Of a DNA stretch of 64,000 nt, positions 1 through 11,447 are shown piece by piece. The notes under the pieces are model-generated. The model searched no databases. It saw only the letters and a list, made by a program, of their open reading frames with translations, and was not told the origin of the DNA. Source of the DNA: Acanthochromis polyacanthus (Eukaryota; Chordata; Actinopteri; Pomacentridae). The translations under genes were made by a program, and so were the position numbers. The stretch lies in NCBI RefSeq assembly GCF_021347895.1, contig NC_067117.1, positions 33,300,067 to 33,364,066 of the forward strand, written 5' to 3'. Position 1 is the first letter of the stretch; the number at the start of each line of letters is the position of its first letter.

Positions 1-119
1 TGACTTATTTATGTATGTATTTATTTTACTTATGTATTTATTGACTTATTTATTTATTGACTTGTGTATTTCTTTTAGTTATTTATGTATTTATTTTTTA
101 TGGATGTATTTATTTATTG

Positions 120-400
120 ACTCATTTATATATCTATTCATTTAGGGACTTATTTATGTATTTATTTATTTTTCTTATCTGTTTATTTAGGGACTTATTT
201 ATGTATTTATTTATTTTTCTTATCTGTTTATTTAGGGACTTATTTATGTATTTATTTATTTTCTTATCTGTTTATTTAGGGACTTATTTATGTATTTATT
301 TATTTTTATTATGTGTTTATTTAAGGACTTATTTATGTATTTATTTTTGTTTATTCATTTTACGTATGTATTTATTCAGGGACTTATTCGTGTATTTATT
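120..400. repeat. AT-rich minisatellite, about 45-bp unit
   Basis: A motif containing ttcttatctg followed by tttatttagggacttat recurs at 172, 217 and 261 (periods 45 and 44), with degenerate copies on both sides. The flanks from 1 to 440 are built from the same ttatttat-rich words. The long open frame across this tract is only the repeat read in one frame. Confidence 0.85.
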
Positions 401-573
401 TATTGACTTGTGTATTTATTTTCCTTATTTACTTTGAGTTTTAAGCCTTGTTTGTGTTTATGGTTTTAACATCCATTTTGTTTTACTCTACTTGTTCTTT
501 CCGTTACTTGGATGTAGGATTTTATTTTTCTATCTGGTGAGGTAGTACTACTTTATTTAAGAATATTTTGCCA

Positions 574-926
574 GGCGTAGTGGTTAGCACTTTCGCCTTG
601 CAGCAAGAAGATCCCTGGTTCGAATCCCGGGGTGGGCCTGGGATCTTTCTGCATGGAGTTTGCATGTTCTCCCTGAGCATGCGTGGGTTTTCTCCGGGTA
701 CTCCGGCTTCCTCCCACAGTCCAAAAATATGCTGAGGTTAATTGATAACTCTAAATTGTCTGTAGGTGTGAATGTGAGTGTGATTGTTTGTCTGTATATG
801 TAGCCCTGTGACAGACTGGTGACCTGTCCAGGGTGTCCCCTGCCTTCGCCCGAGTCAGCTAAGATAGGCTCCAGCGCCCCCCATGACCCTAGTGAGGATA
901 AAGCGGTGTATAGAGGATGGATGGAT
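574..926 (+). mobile_element. tRNA-derived SINE with 13-bp target duplication
   Basis: The head holds a Pol III A-box-like gtggttagcac and a B-box-like ggttcgaatcc. The body is the teleost repeat with ctccgggtactccggcttcc and gacctgtccagggtgtcccc, and it ends in a (ggat)n tail. It is flanked by a perfect 13-bp direct repeat, gaatattttgcca, at 561-573 and 927-939, the mark of LINE-driven insertion. The perfect duplication suggests a fairly recent insertion. Confidence 0.85.
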
Positions 927-939
927 GAATATTTTGCCA

Positions 940-1453
940 TGTTTGGAGTGATCAGCCTTCCGATGCTCTTCCTGAGTTTCTTTCTTTTCTTTTTTGTTAT
1001 TTATGAAAAAGCCCTTTGTAAACTCTGTTTTCAAAAGGTGACAAAAATAAAATTATTATTATTATTATTATATACAGGTACAAATAGTGGCATTAAGGAT
1101 GTTAATAATTAATGGTTCATTATTTCTCCATGGTTCATTTTGTCATAAAAGCACCAACATTGACCGGTGAATCCACTCCAGAGCATTTTTTCACAAGAGA
1201 ACATTTTGTAGATCTCCACTGTTTCCAATATGCATTAATACATATTGTTACACAGCATGGTCTTGTAAATGTATTTGCTTAGTTTTGGTGTTAAAATATG
1301 GGAAATTTAGTTCTTAGAATACTAATTGTCAAGTTCTAACACAACAACTTACACCTTGATAGCTTTTTTTCCCCAGTGCACAGCTCATCACTCACACATG
1401 CACGCATGCAAGCACGCAGTCATTGGTCCTGATCCCAGATCAGCTGAACTCAC
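940..1453. other. dram2 intronic DNA, no feature beyond simple repeats
   Basis: AT-rich intron sequence on the 3' side of dram2 exon 3 with a short (att)n run near 1052-1070. No further dram2 exon is visible between 1 and 1453, so the remaining exons must lie outside the window. Confidence 0.5.
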
Positions 1454-1596
1454 CTGGAAGTTTGCCACCACACACATCCCAAACGAGCTGATCAGACCCA
1501 GGATCAGCCCGACCAGGTTCAGTCTGTGGAGTTTGACCTCGTCTTCACCTGTCAGAGCCTCCACCTGTTTGTAACGGACGTACACCGTGGCGATAC
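1454..1596 (-). CDS. dram2: dram2 coding exon 3
   Basis: Acceptor tgtgtgcag before the exon and donor gtgagttc after CAG. It encodes residues 67-114 ([14 protein letters not shown] onward to CVVANFQ). It ends at a codon boundary, so the next exon outside the window should start in phase 0. Confidence 0.9.
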
Positions 1597-4500
1597 CTGC
1601 ACACACAACAGCTTTCATATACTGGTGTTTTACAGAGAAGGGTACACTACTAAGTCATAAAGACACAATATCTAACAGCTGCACAAGAAAACTACAATCA
1701 GAGATGATAAATTCTTTTTAAAAAATGATAATGATCAACCGTCTGAACTCCAAAACCTGCCGGTGGTCGTGAAGACATGTCATTCTGAAAAAAAATAAAC
1801 TAAATAAACTAAGTAATAAGATGGAAAAACGTCTAGAATCATTGGATTTTCAACATTCAGACATTCCTTAAACTATATATTTTTAATGAACGGCTTAAAT
1901 GGAAAACCAAATTCAGTCTCATTTAGAAATTCACAAAAAATAAACCATTCGTATGAACCAGATTCTGTAAAAAAAAAAAACTAAAAATTCTGAGCTCTTC
2001 GCCCTAAACATGAAGCCAATAAAGACTCAGCTGTAACCAACAGTTACGAGACAAAAATTAGGAACTTTTCAACTGAACTGCAGGCTGTGTTTAAACGGAG
2101 CAGAGAGGAGATCAGTATGGAAACTAATTAAAAATGTCAATAATAAAATATGTACAGCACGGAGAGTCACCTTTTAATCCAGTGTTAGTAACACCTGTGA
2201 ACATCTGGAAAAACATCAGACAAGTTGGCAGGTATTTTTCTATTTTTGTAGAATAAAAAAAGAAATTTTACTTTCGTCTTTTACGATTTCTGTCATTTTG
2301 TAAAACTGATGAAAGATTTCTGATTCTCTCTCCTTCATGGTTGTTCTGTTTCTATAGAGCTTCAGGACTTTATAATGCAGTGAAAAATGAACCATAGTGA
2401 GGGAAAAATGGCCAGAAACTGTTCAGAGAGTGGAATATTTAACACAATTTCAATGTCTGATATTCTGTCATCCTCAATCCGCTCAGTTCTGTCTAGACAG
2501 GGCGACAAATTAAAGGAAAAATCTCCAGCAGAGTTTAGAGACTTGTGGAGTCAAAGCCAAGGAGGACTGGGGCCGTTTATGTGGTTCTAAACCTAATTAA
2601 GGCATTATATGTTCGGCTTTCCTTTAATCTGTCACCAGTCTGTCTGTGTGTGTGTGTGTGTGTGTGTTACCTAAAAAGGCTGACACGTCCAACATGATGC
2701 CAAACACACACCTCTCTGGTGCCATCGTTCCAGTGTCACTGCAACACAACAAACCTTCATTAAAAGAAGTTTGAATTGTTTAGATTTTTGAAAGAGTTTT
2801 AAAGAAGGAGAAAGTCTTTTATGTCAAAAAATATAAGCATTTGTTAATGTTTACAGTCAAGTAATTCATGAAAATGTTCCCTGAGATAATCCTGGACCAT
2901 AAAAAAAGTAAAAAAATCAATCAGTTCCCCCTGACTGCCTGAGAATCAGCTGATTATTTATGAACAATGATTTCAGTGTGTTTGAACAGAAAAACTGAGT
3001 CCTAGAAACTATCACGGTTATCCTGGAGGTGTTTCTGTTGTGGTTGTCCAAAAATTTACTAAAATACCTGCAACTTCTCCAAAGCTTCCCACAATTACAA
3101 AAAAAATGCAAAAACTTGTTATTAAATTGTCCAAAATACCGAAAACCTTTCTGAAATTTAACAATGTCAGGATTGTGTCAAAAATGGACTAAAATGACAG
3201 AGAAGTGTCCAAAATGATTCCAAATCTGACCTAAGAGAGCTAAAAATTACCAAAAAGTGTCCACAATCGCTTGAAAATTGTTCGAAAGTATTTTAAAAAA
3301 AAGTCTAGAATGACTCCAGACAGGTGGTTGGTGAGAACAAATTAGAGACTTTGAAAGGATTTTTTTAAACATACATTTTCGTTTTAGCATTTTTGACAAT
3401 TTTCCAGAAGTTTTTGTCATTTTGGCCAAAACATGTTTTTGATCATTTTGGGTGAATATTATGGGGGGCTAGGACATATTTTGAGTCATTTTGCACAATT
3501 TTTGAGTCATTCTGGACAAGCTTAGGGAAACAAGTGCATTCTGGGTAAACTTTTGAGGCTTACATCAGCATGTGTGATATGTGGGATTATTTTTACACAC
3601 ATTTTGATACCAGGATCAGCGAATAAACAGGATTCATTCTGTGGCTAAACAGTTTTCTAATAAAGTCATATTTAACACTTGCAAAGTTTGAATGAATCAA
3701 AGCAGGTTATGGAGAAAATGAACAAATACCAGATTCATTCTTTAGACTGTGACACCTGGATGGCTGTAAAACTGATCTGGTTGTAGTTTTTAACAGAACT
3801 CAATCATCTTGTGTCTATCTGCTGAACTGATGAAGTTGTGAGGCTCAGAAATTATGGAAAAAGTACTAAAAAGTGTGAATTTTGGACCCACTTCTGTGCA
3901 CTTTAAGGCAGGGCTCCAGACTGCGACTGAATGCATTTTGCGACCAAAATTTGAGCATGTGCGAGTAAATTTTTCATCTACTCGCGCATGTGCGACCAGT
4001 AAATTTGCCGATTTCTTTTTAAATTATTATTGAATACTTTTTGTTACTTTTGTTACTGACAAACGTCTGCTCCACACTTCAGCCCAGTAGGCAGTAATGC
4101 GCTAGTGAGCTGTTTGCCAACCAACATTAACTCCAAAAGAAGAAGAAAGGAGATGAACACCAAAGAAGAAGAAAGCGGGCCAATGTGTGCGAGAGAGGAG
4201 GGCGAATGACAGTGAAGCTCCTGATGTTTCACAAAAGCCTTTATTTACGTTCAACCTTATTTTGAACACAATTTCACCTTCCTGTCCTTCACTCCTTTCT
4301 TGTCCCAATTCCAGCTGCTTCTAAGTTTAGACACATTCTTTGTTAGACAGCAACAGCGTGGAACTAGAGTGCCTATATAATGAGAGTGGCGACAACTGGG
4401 GATTTGACGCCATTTTGTTTCCATTCACTCAATATGGGACGCGCAGCGCGAGGTGGACATTCACGAAAACTATGGATTGTTTACTGATTTCAAGACATGT

Positions 4501-6391
4501 TTTGGACAAAATAATTTACTGGCTTGTTTTGTCTGGATGTCCAATGTTGGATTATGGTCGTTTTTAGTGGAATACTTTCATCTGTGACTAGTTTTGAGCC
4601 TTCAAAGGTGAGTTGTGCTGTTTACGTTATTTGCTGTTTGTTGGACAAATGTGTTTATATTACCCGCTGTGGTAATCACATCTGAAAGTGGTTTATACCG
4701 GCGGATTCATGAGAATCTAAGCTTTCCATGGGTCTATAATGTTTCTATCATCGAGTTTGCAGCTTCGGTCAATTTAGTAAAATACGTTTTCCCGTCCGCC
4801 TGTACGCTGCTGCAGCTGTAAGCATATGGCTAACAGCATCCTCATGCTAACGGCGGCTAACAGCCCAGAAACAGGTGAACAACACGGAGCCTGTTCGGGT
4901 CATATGAGGCTGATAAGTGACTGCAGGTTGGACGGAAAACAGAAAATAGGAAACAGAAAACTGTCAGCTGTTTGTTGAAATGGAAATCATGTGAATGAAC
5001 AGGGAGGCTGTTGTCGAAGCTCAGATGGGCCGCTGAAGTTTAACGGGTTACCCCGTTAAACTTCAGCGGCCCGTATTTCATGCATCTCCATGCATGAAAA
5101 TGGTCAAAGTCAAAATAACCACAACTGCGTAAAATCACATCAAACTTTTCTATCTGTCATTCACCCATACATCATAACATGAAAGTACATACATGGGACT
5201 AACCTGGCACAAAAACCATGATGAAGTCGGTTTCCATCCCACTCTCCGGACTTTATTTTCCCACAGTTTCATTCTTTCACTACTCCTGGGAAATCTAAAC
5301 ATGTGTAATCCCTTCTCCGATCGATTTGTGCACCCAAAGGCACAACAGCCCGTCATTTTTCAGGTATTTATGAAACCAAAAAAGACCTAGAATTACTGTC
5401 TGCGTTGTAAACAACGTTAACAGGCATAACCGGCGTTCATGAATTGGAAACAAAATGGCTCCTATAGATCACGTGACCAAAATTTTTTGGACCCGTCATG
5501 TCGCCACTCTCATTATATAGGCACTCTACGTGGAACCGATTTCTTTCATCTATACGTGAATTTTTGGACTTTTCAGCAGCTTCTTCGTCATGTCAAGTAA
5601 TCTCTTTTTCAAGAAGCACTTCCTGTGCCACCGGAATGGTTACAAAATAAAGGCCTGTAGCATTAAAAATATGCCTTCAAAATAAAAGCCTGGAGAGAAC
5701 GGATATTTTAACACTAGCAAAACAAAGGCTTGCAAAAAGTGATAAACTGATCAACAGACTGTTACAAGAGTAATTTACACGTGATTTGGTATAAATACAT
5801 AACGTGCACATGCATAACACATGCCTGTGCTCAGCACAAGGTCTTTTTTATTAAAGTTTTCATCTGTCGGAAATTATGCTTCAACTAAGCAGCCTCGGTG
5901 GAGTACTGCACTCTGACTGCTTTTCTTGTTCTGTTTTGTCAACTGCTGCACAACAAAACGTTAATTGAAAACATAGTTTCTGCATTTATTTTGCAAGTAT
6001 TTATCAGTAATACAGTGAAAATGAGAGGGAATGTGAATATTTACTTTGCAAGTCGATTTTGGTTTGCGCCCCTAAATTTTCTGGTTGCGCTCCTAAAATT
6101 TTAAGTTAGGGGCCACTGTGCTCCTAGGAAAAAAAGTTAGTCTGGAGCCCTGTAAGGGGCTGTAACTATGAAAATATTCATAGTTTGAAGGTAGAACTTT
6201 GCACAGCTTCATTAAATATAACTGTGCTGTGTGTGTCAGGTGTGTGTGTCAGTTGTGTACCTGATGTACGGCACCAGAGGATCCACATGTCTCAGCACCA
6301 CCGCTGTGATGTAAGCGAAGACGAAGGACGCCACCGTCCAGATGACCAGAGCAGCAGGAAGGAAACACAAACCCTGCTGGAACCACCACAT
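1454..6391 (-). CDS. dram2: DRAM2-type autophagy modulator, 5' coding part (114 codons)
   Basis: Three exons (6261-6391, 2671-2738, 1454-1596) join in frame (131, 68 and 143 nt; junctions after codon positions 2 and 1) into 114 codons starting [16 protein letters not shown]. The family is a multi-pass membrane protein of lysosomes and endosomes that promotes autophagy; mammalian DRAM2 is about 266 residues, so this is the N-terminal 40 percent. Visible features are the MWWFQQG start, a first membrane helix at about residues 9-32, the conserved PYISDTGT(M/V)APE loop at 41-52, a second helix at about 54-72, YVRYKQV after it, and a third hydrophobic stretch at about 94-112 ending in VVANFQ. DRAM2 is favoured over DRAM1 because of MWWFQQG and APERC. 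The remaining exons lie left of position 1. The gene runs in the same direction as cept1. Confidence 0.88.
1738..2440. repeat. Dispersed repeat family A (TTAA MITE), copy 1
   Basis: Shares the order of words of the other family A copies: a (c)cagattctgtaaaaa word, then ctgaactgcaggc, then acacctgtg, then tggttgttctgtttc(c/t)atagag and gtgaaaaatgaacc. The left end reads ctgaactccaaaacc, the degenerate form of the ttaaccctctgaacccc end seen at 35324. It lies in dram2 intron 2. Confidence 0.65.
2671..2738 (-). CDS. dram2: dram2 coding exon 2
   Basis: A 68-nt exon between acceptor tgttgcag and donor gtaacaca. It encodes [16 protein letters not shown] and the start of helix 2. A (tg)n microsatellite starts immediately inside the intron after the donor (about 2643-2668). 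Confidence 0.88.
2950..3560. repeat. Degenerate simple repeat, caaaatga-type words
   Basis: Many loosely repeated words such as gtccaaaatga, ttttgagtcattttg and aaaaattacc on both sides of about 3240. It resembles a decayed low-complexity or minisatellite tract. No coding potential is seen. Confidence 0.5.
5027..5099. repeat. Two adjacent perfect hairpins inside the THAP element
   Basis: Hairpin 1: 21-bp perfect arms 5027-5047 and 5052-5072 with a 4-nt ttac loop. Hairpin 2: 9-bp arms tttcatgca and tgcatgaaa at 5076-5084 and 5091-5099 with a 6-nt loop. Confidence 0.85.
5206..5356 (-). pseudogene. THAP-domain fragment of the nested transposon
   Basis: Reads [20 protein letters not shown] then RFPRS, W and RRVGWKP. 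This is the C2CH THAP order: CxxxxC at the start, an F-x-F-P segment, a W, and a basic R-x-x-W. THAP domains bind the transposon ends. Downstream transposase sequence is not recognisable, so the element is non-autonomous. Start at 5356 is an ATG. Confidence 0.7.
6261..6391 (-). CDS. dram2: dram2 coding exon 1 with start codon
   Basis: ATG at 6391 (preceded by CACAGTC). It encodes MWWFQQG, the first transmembrane helix and PYI. The donor is ATCAG/gtacac. A (tg)n microsatellite lies just upstream of the ATG at about 6394-6419, in the intron or leader. Confidence 0.9.
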
Positions 6392-6509
6392 GACTGTGTG
6401 TGTGTGTGTGTGTGTGTGTTGCTGGTTCCCTCTGTCATGTGCAAAACAACAAACAGCATCATTATTCTCAACTCTTTCATTTCATTCTAACCTGCTGATA
6501 AAAACCTAG

Positions 6510-6690
6510 TCAGAGCAGTAGTGGAAAGTAACTAAGTACTTTTACTCCAGTACTGTAATTAAGTACAAGTTTGACTAATTATACTTGAGTATTTCCACGT
6601 TTTGCTACTTTATTTTTCCACTCTGCCACATTTCAGAGGCAAATCTTGTTCTTTCTACTCAATTATCTGACAAATTAAAAATAAAAACAC
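6510..6690. repeat. Dispersed teleost repeat (gtggaaagtaactaagtac type)
   Basis: The segment gcagtagtggaaagtaactaa, then ttttactccagtactgtaa and ccactctgccacatttcagag matches the general form of an abundant fish MITE. The inverted counterpart (ggtacttttactcaagtaaagg) lies at about 9028-9053, and a diverged relative is at 38330-38460. Confidence 0.55.
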
Positions 6691-6772
6691 AAACGGAATA
6701 AGTAAAATGAGAATATTGTAAATAAAACACAATTACAAATTAAAGCTTCTGCTTCTTCTAGTCTGCTCACAT

Positions 6773-7267
6773 TTAACCCTTGTGTCGTCCTGCGGATCAA
6801 AATTGATCTGTTTTAAATGTTGAAAATGTGGACATCATATATTTTCACAGTGAAAATATCTGATGTCCACATTTTCAACATTTTTGGGAAATCTTTGAAC
6901 ATTTTCTGGAGGAAAAAAAGTTAAAAATGTTTCTTAAGAACATTCACCAAAAAAAAATCAGCCAAAATCCAGCGAATTTTGCTGGATTTTGGTAGATTTT
7001 TTGTGAATCTTCTTAAAGTAAATACCAGAAATTTTACTGATATATGCATATATATCAGTACATATGCAAATATCTAATCACCTTAGATATTTTTAGGATT
7101 TTTTTTGAAGATTTTTACTCATTTTTTGAAAATATTTACAAGAATTTTCTTGAAGGTTTTGCAAATTTTCAGAAACTTTGGGAATTTATTTTGAATTTTT
7201 GGATTTTTTTCAGACAAAGACACAATATTTTTTGGGTGTCCACAAGTGAAGACAACAGGAGCGTTAA
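6773..7267. mobile_element. TTAA-flanked MITE, family B, copy 1
   Basis: Starts TTAACCCTTGTGTCGTCCTG and ends in agacaacaggagcgTTAA (6773-6776 and 7264-7267). TTAA at both ends is the piggyBac-type target duplication. A long internal foldback (tgttgaaaatgtggacatca and its mirror, about 6818-6884) is visible. A reversed relative is at 33935. Confidence 0.7.
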
Positions 7268-10061
7268 GCTGCTAAAAGCTCCACCAAACAGAGGTTTTTC
7301 ACATGGTTTTATTTTAATAAATGTTCCGATGATCAACCTCTCAGCCAAAATCACAGATCAGAGGAAAACTGAAAACAGATTTGTGGGTCAGAAATGTACT
7401 TTTTCTTGTTTTAATCAGATTTATCTTCCATCTTTGTTAATAAAACTGGACATAAAGTACTTCAAACTAACCTGCTGCTGACACATTATTAATAATATGA
7501 TCTTATACGAGTCAGAAGGAACAGATTTGGACTTTTACTTCAAACCACACTTGGCTGCTGTGTACTTTTACTACAATAAGATATTTCATGCAGGTAATCT
7601 GTCATCTACTTCCTTAAATAACTGATTAGTTTTTTGGTCGAACAAATGTCAGAAAATGGGGAAAAATCTGTTTTTCTCAAAGTCTAAGACAACAAACATC
7701 TTGGTTTGTCTAAAGATATTCAGTTTACTGTCACAGAGGAGGAAAGAAACCTGAAATATTTAACATTTAAGAAGTTGCAAGATCAGAATATTTTGTTGTT
7801 TTAAAAAAGAACATCTCAAAACATTTTAATTATGAAAAATAATCTGTGGTAAATTTAATAACTGACAATTTGATTAATAATTGCAGCTCTATGGAGTACG
7901 TATCTATGAATAAACATTACTATTTAACCAGATAAAAGTCTACTTTCTGCTCTGTACTTGTTGGATCCCGTCTGTTAAACATTAATCACGCTTCGAGTTC
8001 AGCTCCAATTAAAGATCTGAAAACTAAAAAACAGGCGCTCTGCGTCAAACCAAATCACGTCAGCCAACAACAAATTCAATGTTCATTTAATTATTTAATT
8101 TGGTCATAAATCAAAAACTCCAGATGTCCTCTGGCTGCTTCAGTTCAATGATTTCCTGCTTTTTCCCCCCACTTTAGAGTCACACAGAACTGATTATCTT
8201 TAGGAGAGTCGGTCAAACAAAACAGGAAAAGTTGAAGAGTGTGACAGACTTTCCTGACTGCTGTCGTATATTTTATGGATCAAACAATAAAGCAGTTAAT
8301 CATAAAACTGATCTTCAGATTATTTTCATACCTGGTGGTCACTAGTTTCTGCTCCAACAACTTGACACTGTATTTAAATACTGTGACATGTTTGGTGACA
8401 ATGATTAAACTTTACAAATGAAAAATATTTGCATCTGGACATTTATATTTATAACACAGTAATTAAACTTTTTTAAATGCAAAAAAACCCCAACAAATTA
8501 TCCACCAGAGCGTTTCTGACGACCCTACAGCTTGCTTAGAGTGAATATCTTTTGATTTTAGACGTTGTTTGGACAAAACAAAAAGTCTTGGACACTTGTG
8601 ATTGGCATTTTGTACTATTTTGTAACATTTTCTCAACAAAATTGATGCATAAATTCAAAAACATTCACATTGAAGACGCTGCAATTGGAGAATTAAGATT
8701 GTTGTATTAATATATTAATATTAAATCACGCAAAAAGCTTTTGATGGTTAAATTTTCTCGCATTTTTACCAAACAAAAAATTAATCGATGTCTAATCTGT
8801 GGGTTGTTCAATTAACAGCCTGTAAATGTCTAATATATTATAATTTGTTTACATTATAAACATATAAATGAGGAAGTCTATTGTGCTTGTTGTTATTTCT
8901 ACAGAAGATTTAAACCAACAGCTGCTGGACTTTTACTGCAAACTACATTTGCGGTTACGTACTTTTACTTAAGTAGGATTTTTCATGCAGTAATTTTACT
9001 CGTAAAAAAGTACTTTTTCTGTTCTACACTGGTACTTTTACTCAAGTAAAGGACAGCTGCAACTAATAATTAACAGGCTGTAATTGTATAAATGAGGAAG
9101 TTAAGGAATGACTCGTTCTTTTTTTTATACAGAAGATGTAAAACAACAGCCCCTGAGCCAAAGGGTTTCCAGTTAAAAACAAATCAGTCTGGTGTTACAA
9201 ATGAACCTGAGTTTGAATATTTAAATTAACTGATTATTCATGGTGTGAACTTAGGTGAGAAATTTAAATATTAAGGGTTTAAAGCCCTAAAAAACTCTAC
9301 AAAATACAACTGAGAACACTTGACAATAAAAGATATATAAAGGTTAATTACCTAGAGTATTGTTAATTATGGAGATTAGTCCTAAATTAGTTAGATTAAA
9401 GTACAAAAGTGTACATGAAAACCTGATATATAGATGTGTGAATAAAGCATTAAACATTAGTTTAACAACAATTAATCACAACAGAGTAAAGATTGAGCAC
9501 CTGAAACTAATAGAAGAGAAACAGTTGATTGATTTGTCATGTGTTTCAGTGAGTTATACAACGATAACAGCACAATGTGGAACAGGTTTGGAAAGTCCCC
9601 GTGATCTAACTGAGGAAGTGAAACAGGGAAAGCCTGTAAAACCAGCAAAGAGCGATCTCACAACGAGAGTCCATTAAAAAAACTGACAATTTAACAGCTA
9701 GTCCACAAAATGACACCAGGTCTGATTAATGGAGGAAAACAACAAGCAGTTAGAAATAAAACAGCTCATCCTGAATACTAAAATATCATTATATTTATAG
9801 ATTAAATATAAAAGAACAGCATTAAAGTAGCGGGTCATTACTCAGGTCAGCAGCAGCTAGCTAGCTAGCTAACGTAAGCTTCCTTTAACAGCCTTCAAAG
9901 ACCGACAGCGGCTGAACGTTAAGAGTAAAGTATTCTGCATGTTTAAAAAAAAAAAGTTTTAAAGGTTTTTAAAATTAGTTTTAAACTGTTTTCTTTGAGC
10001 AGCTGTCAGACTGACCAGAGTCACACGGAGCTCGGTTTGAAATAAACATAATGACACTCAC
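7268..10061. other. AT-rich dram2 intron 5' part, no gene seen
   Basis: No splice-consistent or conserved coding segment. Contains the counter-end of a dispersed MITE at about 8940-9060 and a (gcta)n run at 9856-9873. An open frame at 9360-9677 has no recognisable domain and is treated as chance. Confidence 0.5.
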
Positions 10062-10235
10062 GTTATTGGAGCCTCACGGCAACCATAGTCCTCCCGAAAC
10101 GGTAAAATCACCGAACACACACCGTTCAGACCCGGACTGAGGCGTTCAGAGCTTCGTTAATCCTCAGTGAGGTTTCAAACCGCCATTTAAAGAGTAAACT
10201 TTTAAACTTCACACAAACGTCTGTGTTCCTCTCTA
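10062..10235 (-). promoter_or_regulatory. dram2: dram2 5' UTR exon and promoter
   Basis: A CpG-richer stretch with a good donor on the minus strand (CAATAAC/gtgagtgtca at 10061). No ATG-initiated frame joins in phase to exon 1, so it is read as a non-coding first exon spliced to 6391. The upstream boundary is approximate. A hAT fragment and an ISL2EU-like element begin only 200-250 bp upstream of it. Confidence 0.6.
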
Positions 10236-10435
10236 ACTGACGTAGTGCGCATGCGCCTGTCAGTGACACAGACTTATTGGGTTCTGTGTTCACCTGAGTT
10301 CTGCCTCACAGGAGAACCTGCAGAAAAACTAGTAGAAACTCTGGAAACCTGGCAGCAAAAGAGCCAAAAAATAGAGTTAAACACTGTGAAATGCTGCTAC
10401 CTTCAAAACTGGTATAATATCTGCATAACTTTAGC

Positions 10436-10483
10436 TAGTGATGGTGAGATGAAGCCTCATGAGGCATTGAACCACTTGAGCCA
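10436..10483 (+). mobile_element. hAT end fragment, interrupted
   Basis: TAGTGATGGTGAGATGAAGC and the following 25 bp are near identical to the left end of the intact element at 59751. The copy is interrupted at the aat duplication of the element starting 10487 and seems to resume (ttggtggtttgcagtcac) at 12614. Confidence 0.7.
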
Positions 10484-10559
10484 AATGACCCTTCGCTAAG
10501 CCCCGCCCCCCTTGGTTACTGTTGCTACGTCTGTCAGGCTTTCCCTCCTAGCATGAAAT

Positions 10560-10810
10560 ATGGAGTTTTTAGCAGTACCGGTGAGTGATATTTCTCAGGA
10601 GATATGTGCAATTTTCTGGACATTTTCTACAGCGATATCAGAGAGAAGCAGACAGAGGGGTCTCCAATATGCTTTTGAGAACTACATTCACCAAATTAAA
10701 TGTTGGCAGAGTGCAAATGAAGAGGACGTTAAAATAGAGGGAAAAGCGCACAGATCTCAGTGTAAGCGCCAAACACCCCATGTATTGTCACTTCATGTCA
10801 AAAATAATAG
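10560..10810 (+). pseudogene. Transposon protein fragment, SWIM/YqaJ N-terminal type
   Basis: From ATG 10560 the frame reads MEFLAVPVSDISQEIC and later FENYIHQIKCWQS, then KAHRSQCKRQTPHVLSLHV. The HRSQ-x-P-H pattern resembles the segment before the SWIM zinc finger in transposon-linked YqaJ proteins. From about 10809 the sequence changes abruptly (agggctgctcc to gcagccct, a small TIR-ended insertion up to 10919). The function is broken. Identification is moderate. Confidence 0.45.
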
Positions 10811-11447
10811 GGCTGCTCCGGTTGGAAGGGAATTTCTGTTGCATTGCGCGCTCACTTCCGCTTTTGATGACGTATCGTGCTCAGACGACTCATCGATGTG
10901 TCGTTTGGTGCAGCCCTAAAAAAATAATCATATACAAGAACAACAATGTTCTTGTACAGCAGGGTAAGCCGATATGTATTATATACATTTAAATTAATGT
11001 TATGTCAACTGTCATTATCATGTGTCTGCCCATTTCTTGCTAAGCTAAATTTGGGGTATTGCCAGGATATTGCTCACATATAGTGGGGCTGATCTACATA
11101 CTTGATCTCGTTAAGGTAGAGCAAAGCCCAGCAATATCTTGCACAAGTTTGCCACAACAGTGGCACAAACCAAGGGGTTACAACATTAATGCAGTACCGA
11201 TCTCATCTGTTGCCACCAAAGCCAGACATGAGCGTAGGCAGAGACCCGTAGTCCACCCAAAAAATGCTTAAAGATACCAGTATGTCAGAAGTTGTCTCTA
11301 TATATCACCAGTATTTATTTTGCTCAAATAATACACAGTAGCTCAAGTTTTAAGAGAAGTAACCTTCCACTGAGACGTCTTTCTTTGCTAATGTTATCTG
11401 ACCTAACACACAGAGCTACGGTTAGCTAATGTTAGCTAGCAACTTAC

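Larger units (their letters stand above)
4365..5528. mobile_element. THAP-carrying TIR transposon with 8-bp target duplication
   Basis: A 30-bp perfect terminal inverted repeat begins TAGAGTGCCTATATAATGAG and continues to GGCGACA; the mirror ends at 5528. The flanks carry the direct repeat cgtggaac at 4357-4364 and 5529-5536. Length is 1164 bp. The interior encodes a THAP zinc-finger start on the minus strand (to 5356). THAP plus 8-bp duplication is what P-element-type transposons show; hAT elements also make 8-bp duplications. About 360 bp of its left part (4430-4790) is strongly similar to 48690-49070. Confidence 0.8.
3909..6152. mobile_element. hAT-like DNA transposon remnant, split by a nested element
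   Basis: The ends are cagggctccagact at 3909 and agtctggagccctg ending at 6152, inverted repeats of the common teleost hAT terminus. Interior words near both ends (gcgacc, ggttgcgctcctaaa) fit the same family. A clean 8-bp duplication is not obvious (ctttaagg versus taaggggc). Positions 4365-5528 belong to a second, younger element inserted inside it. It lies within dram2 intron 1. Confidence 0.75.

Noticed and set aside
57..437. 126-codon open frame rich in F, L, Y
   Set aside because: It is the minisatellite read in one frame; the repeated peptide follows the 45-bp unit.
590..640. A tRNA gene on the plus strand
   Set aside because: It is the tRNA-derived head of a SINE with tail and target duplication.
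9360..9677. 105-codon frame in dram2 intron 1
   Set aside because: No homology recognised and composition like the surrounding intron.
10245..10499. Gene upstream of dram2 on the plus strand
   Set aside because: The frame begins in the dram2 promoter and runs into a hAT end that also occurs at 59751.
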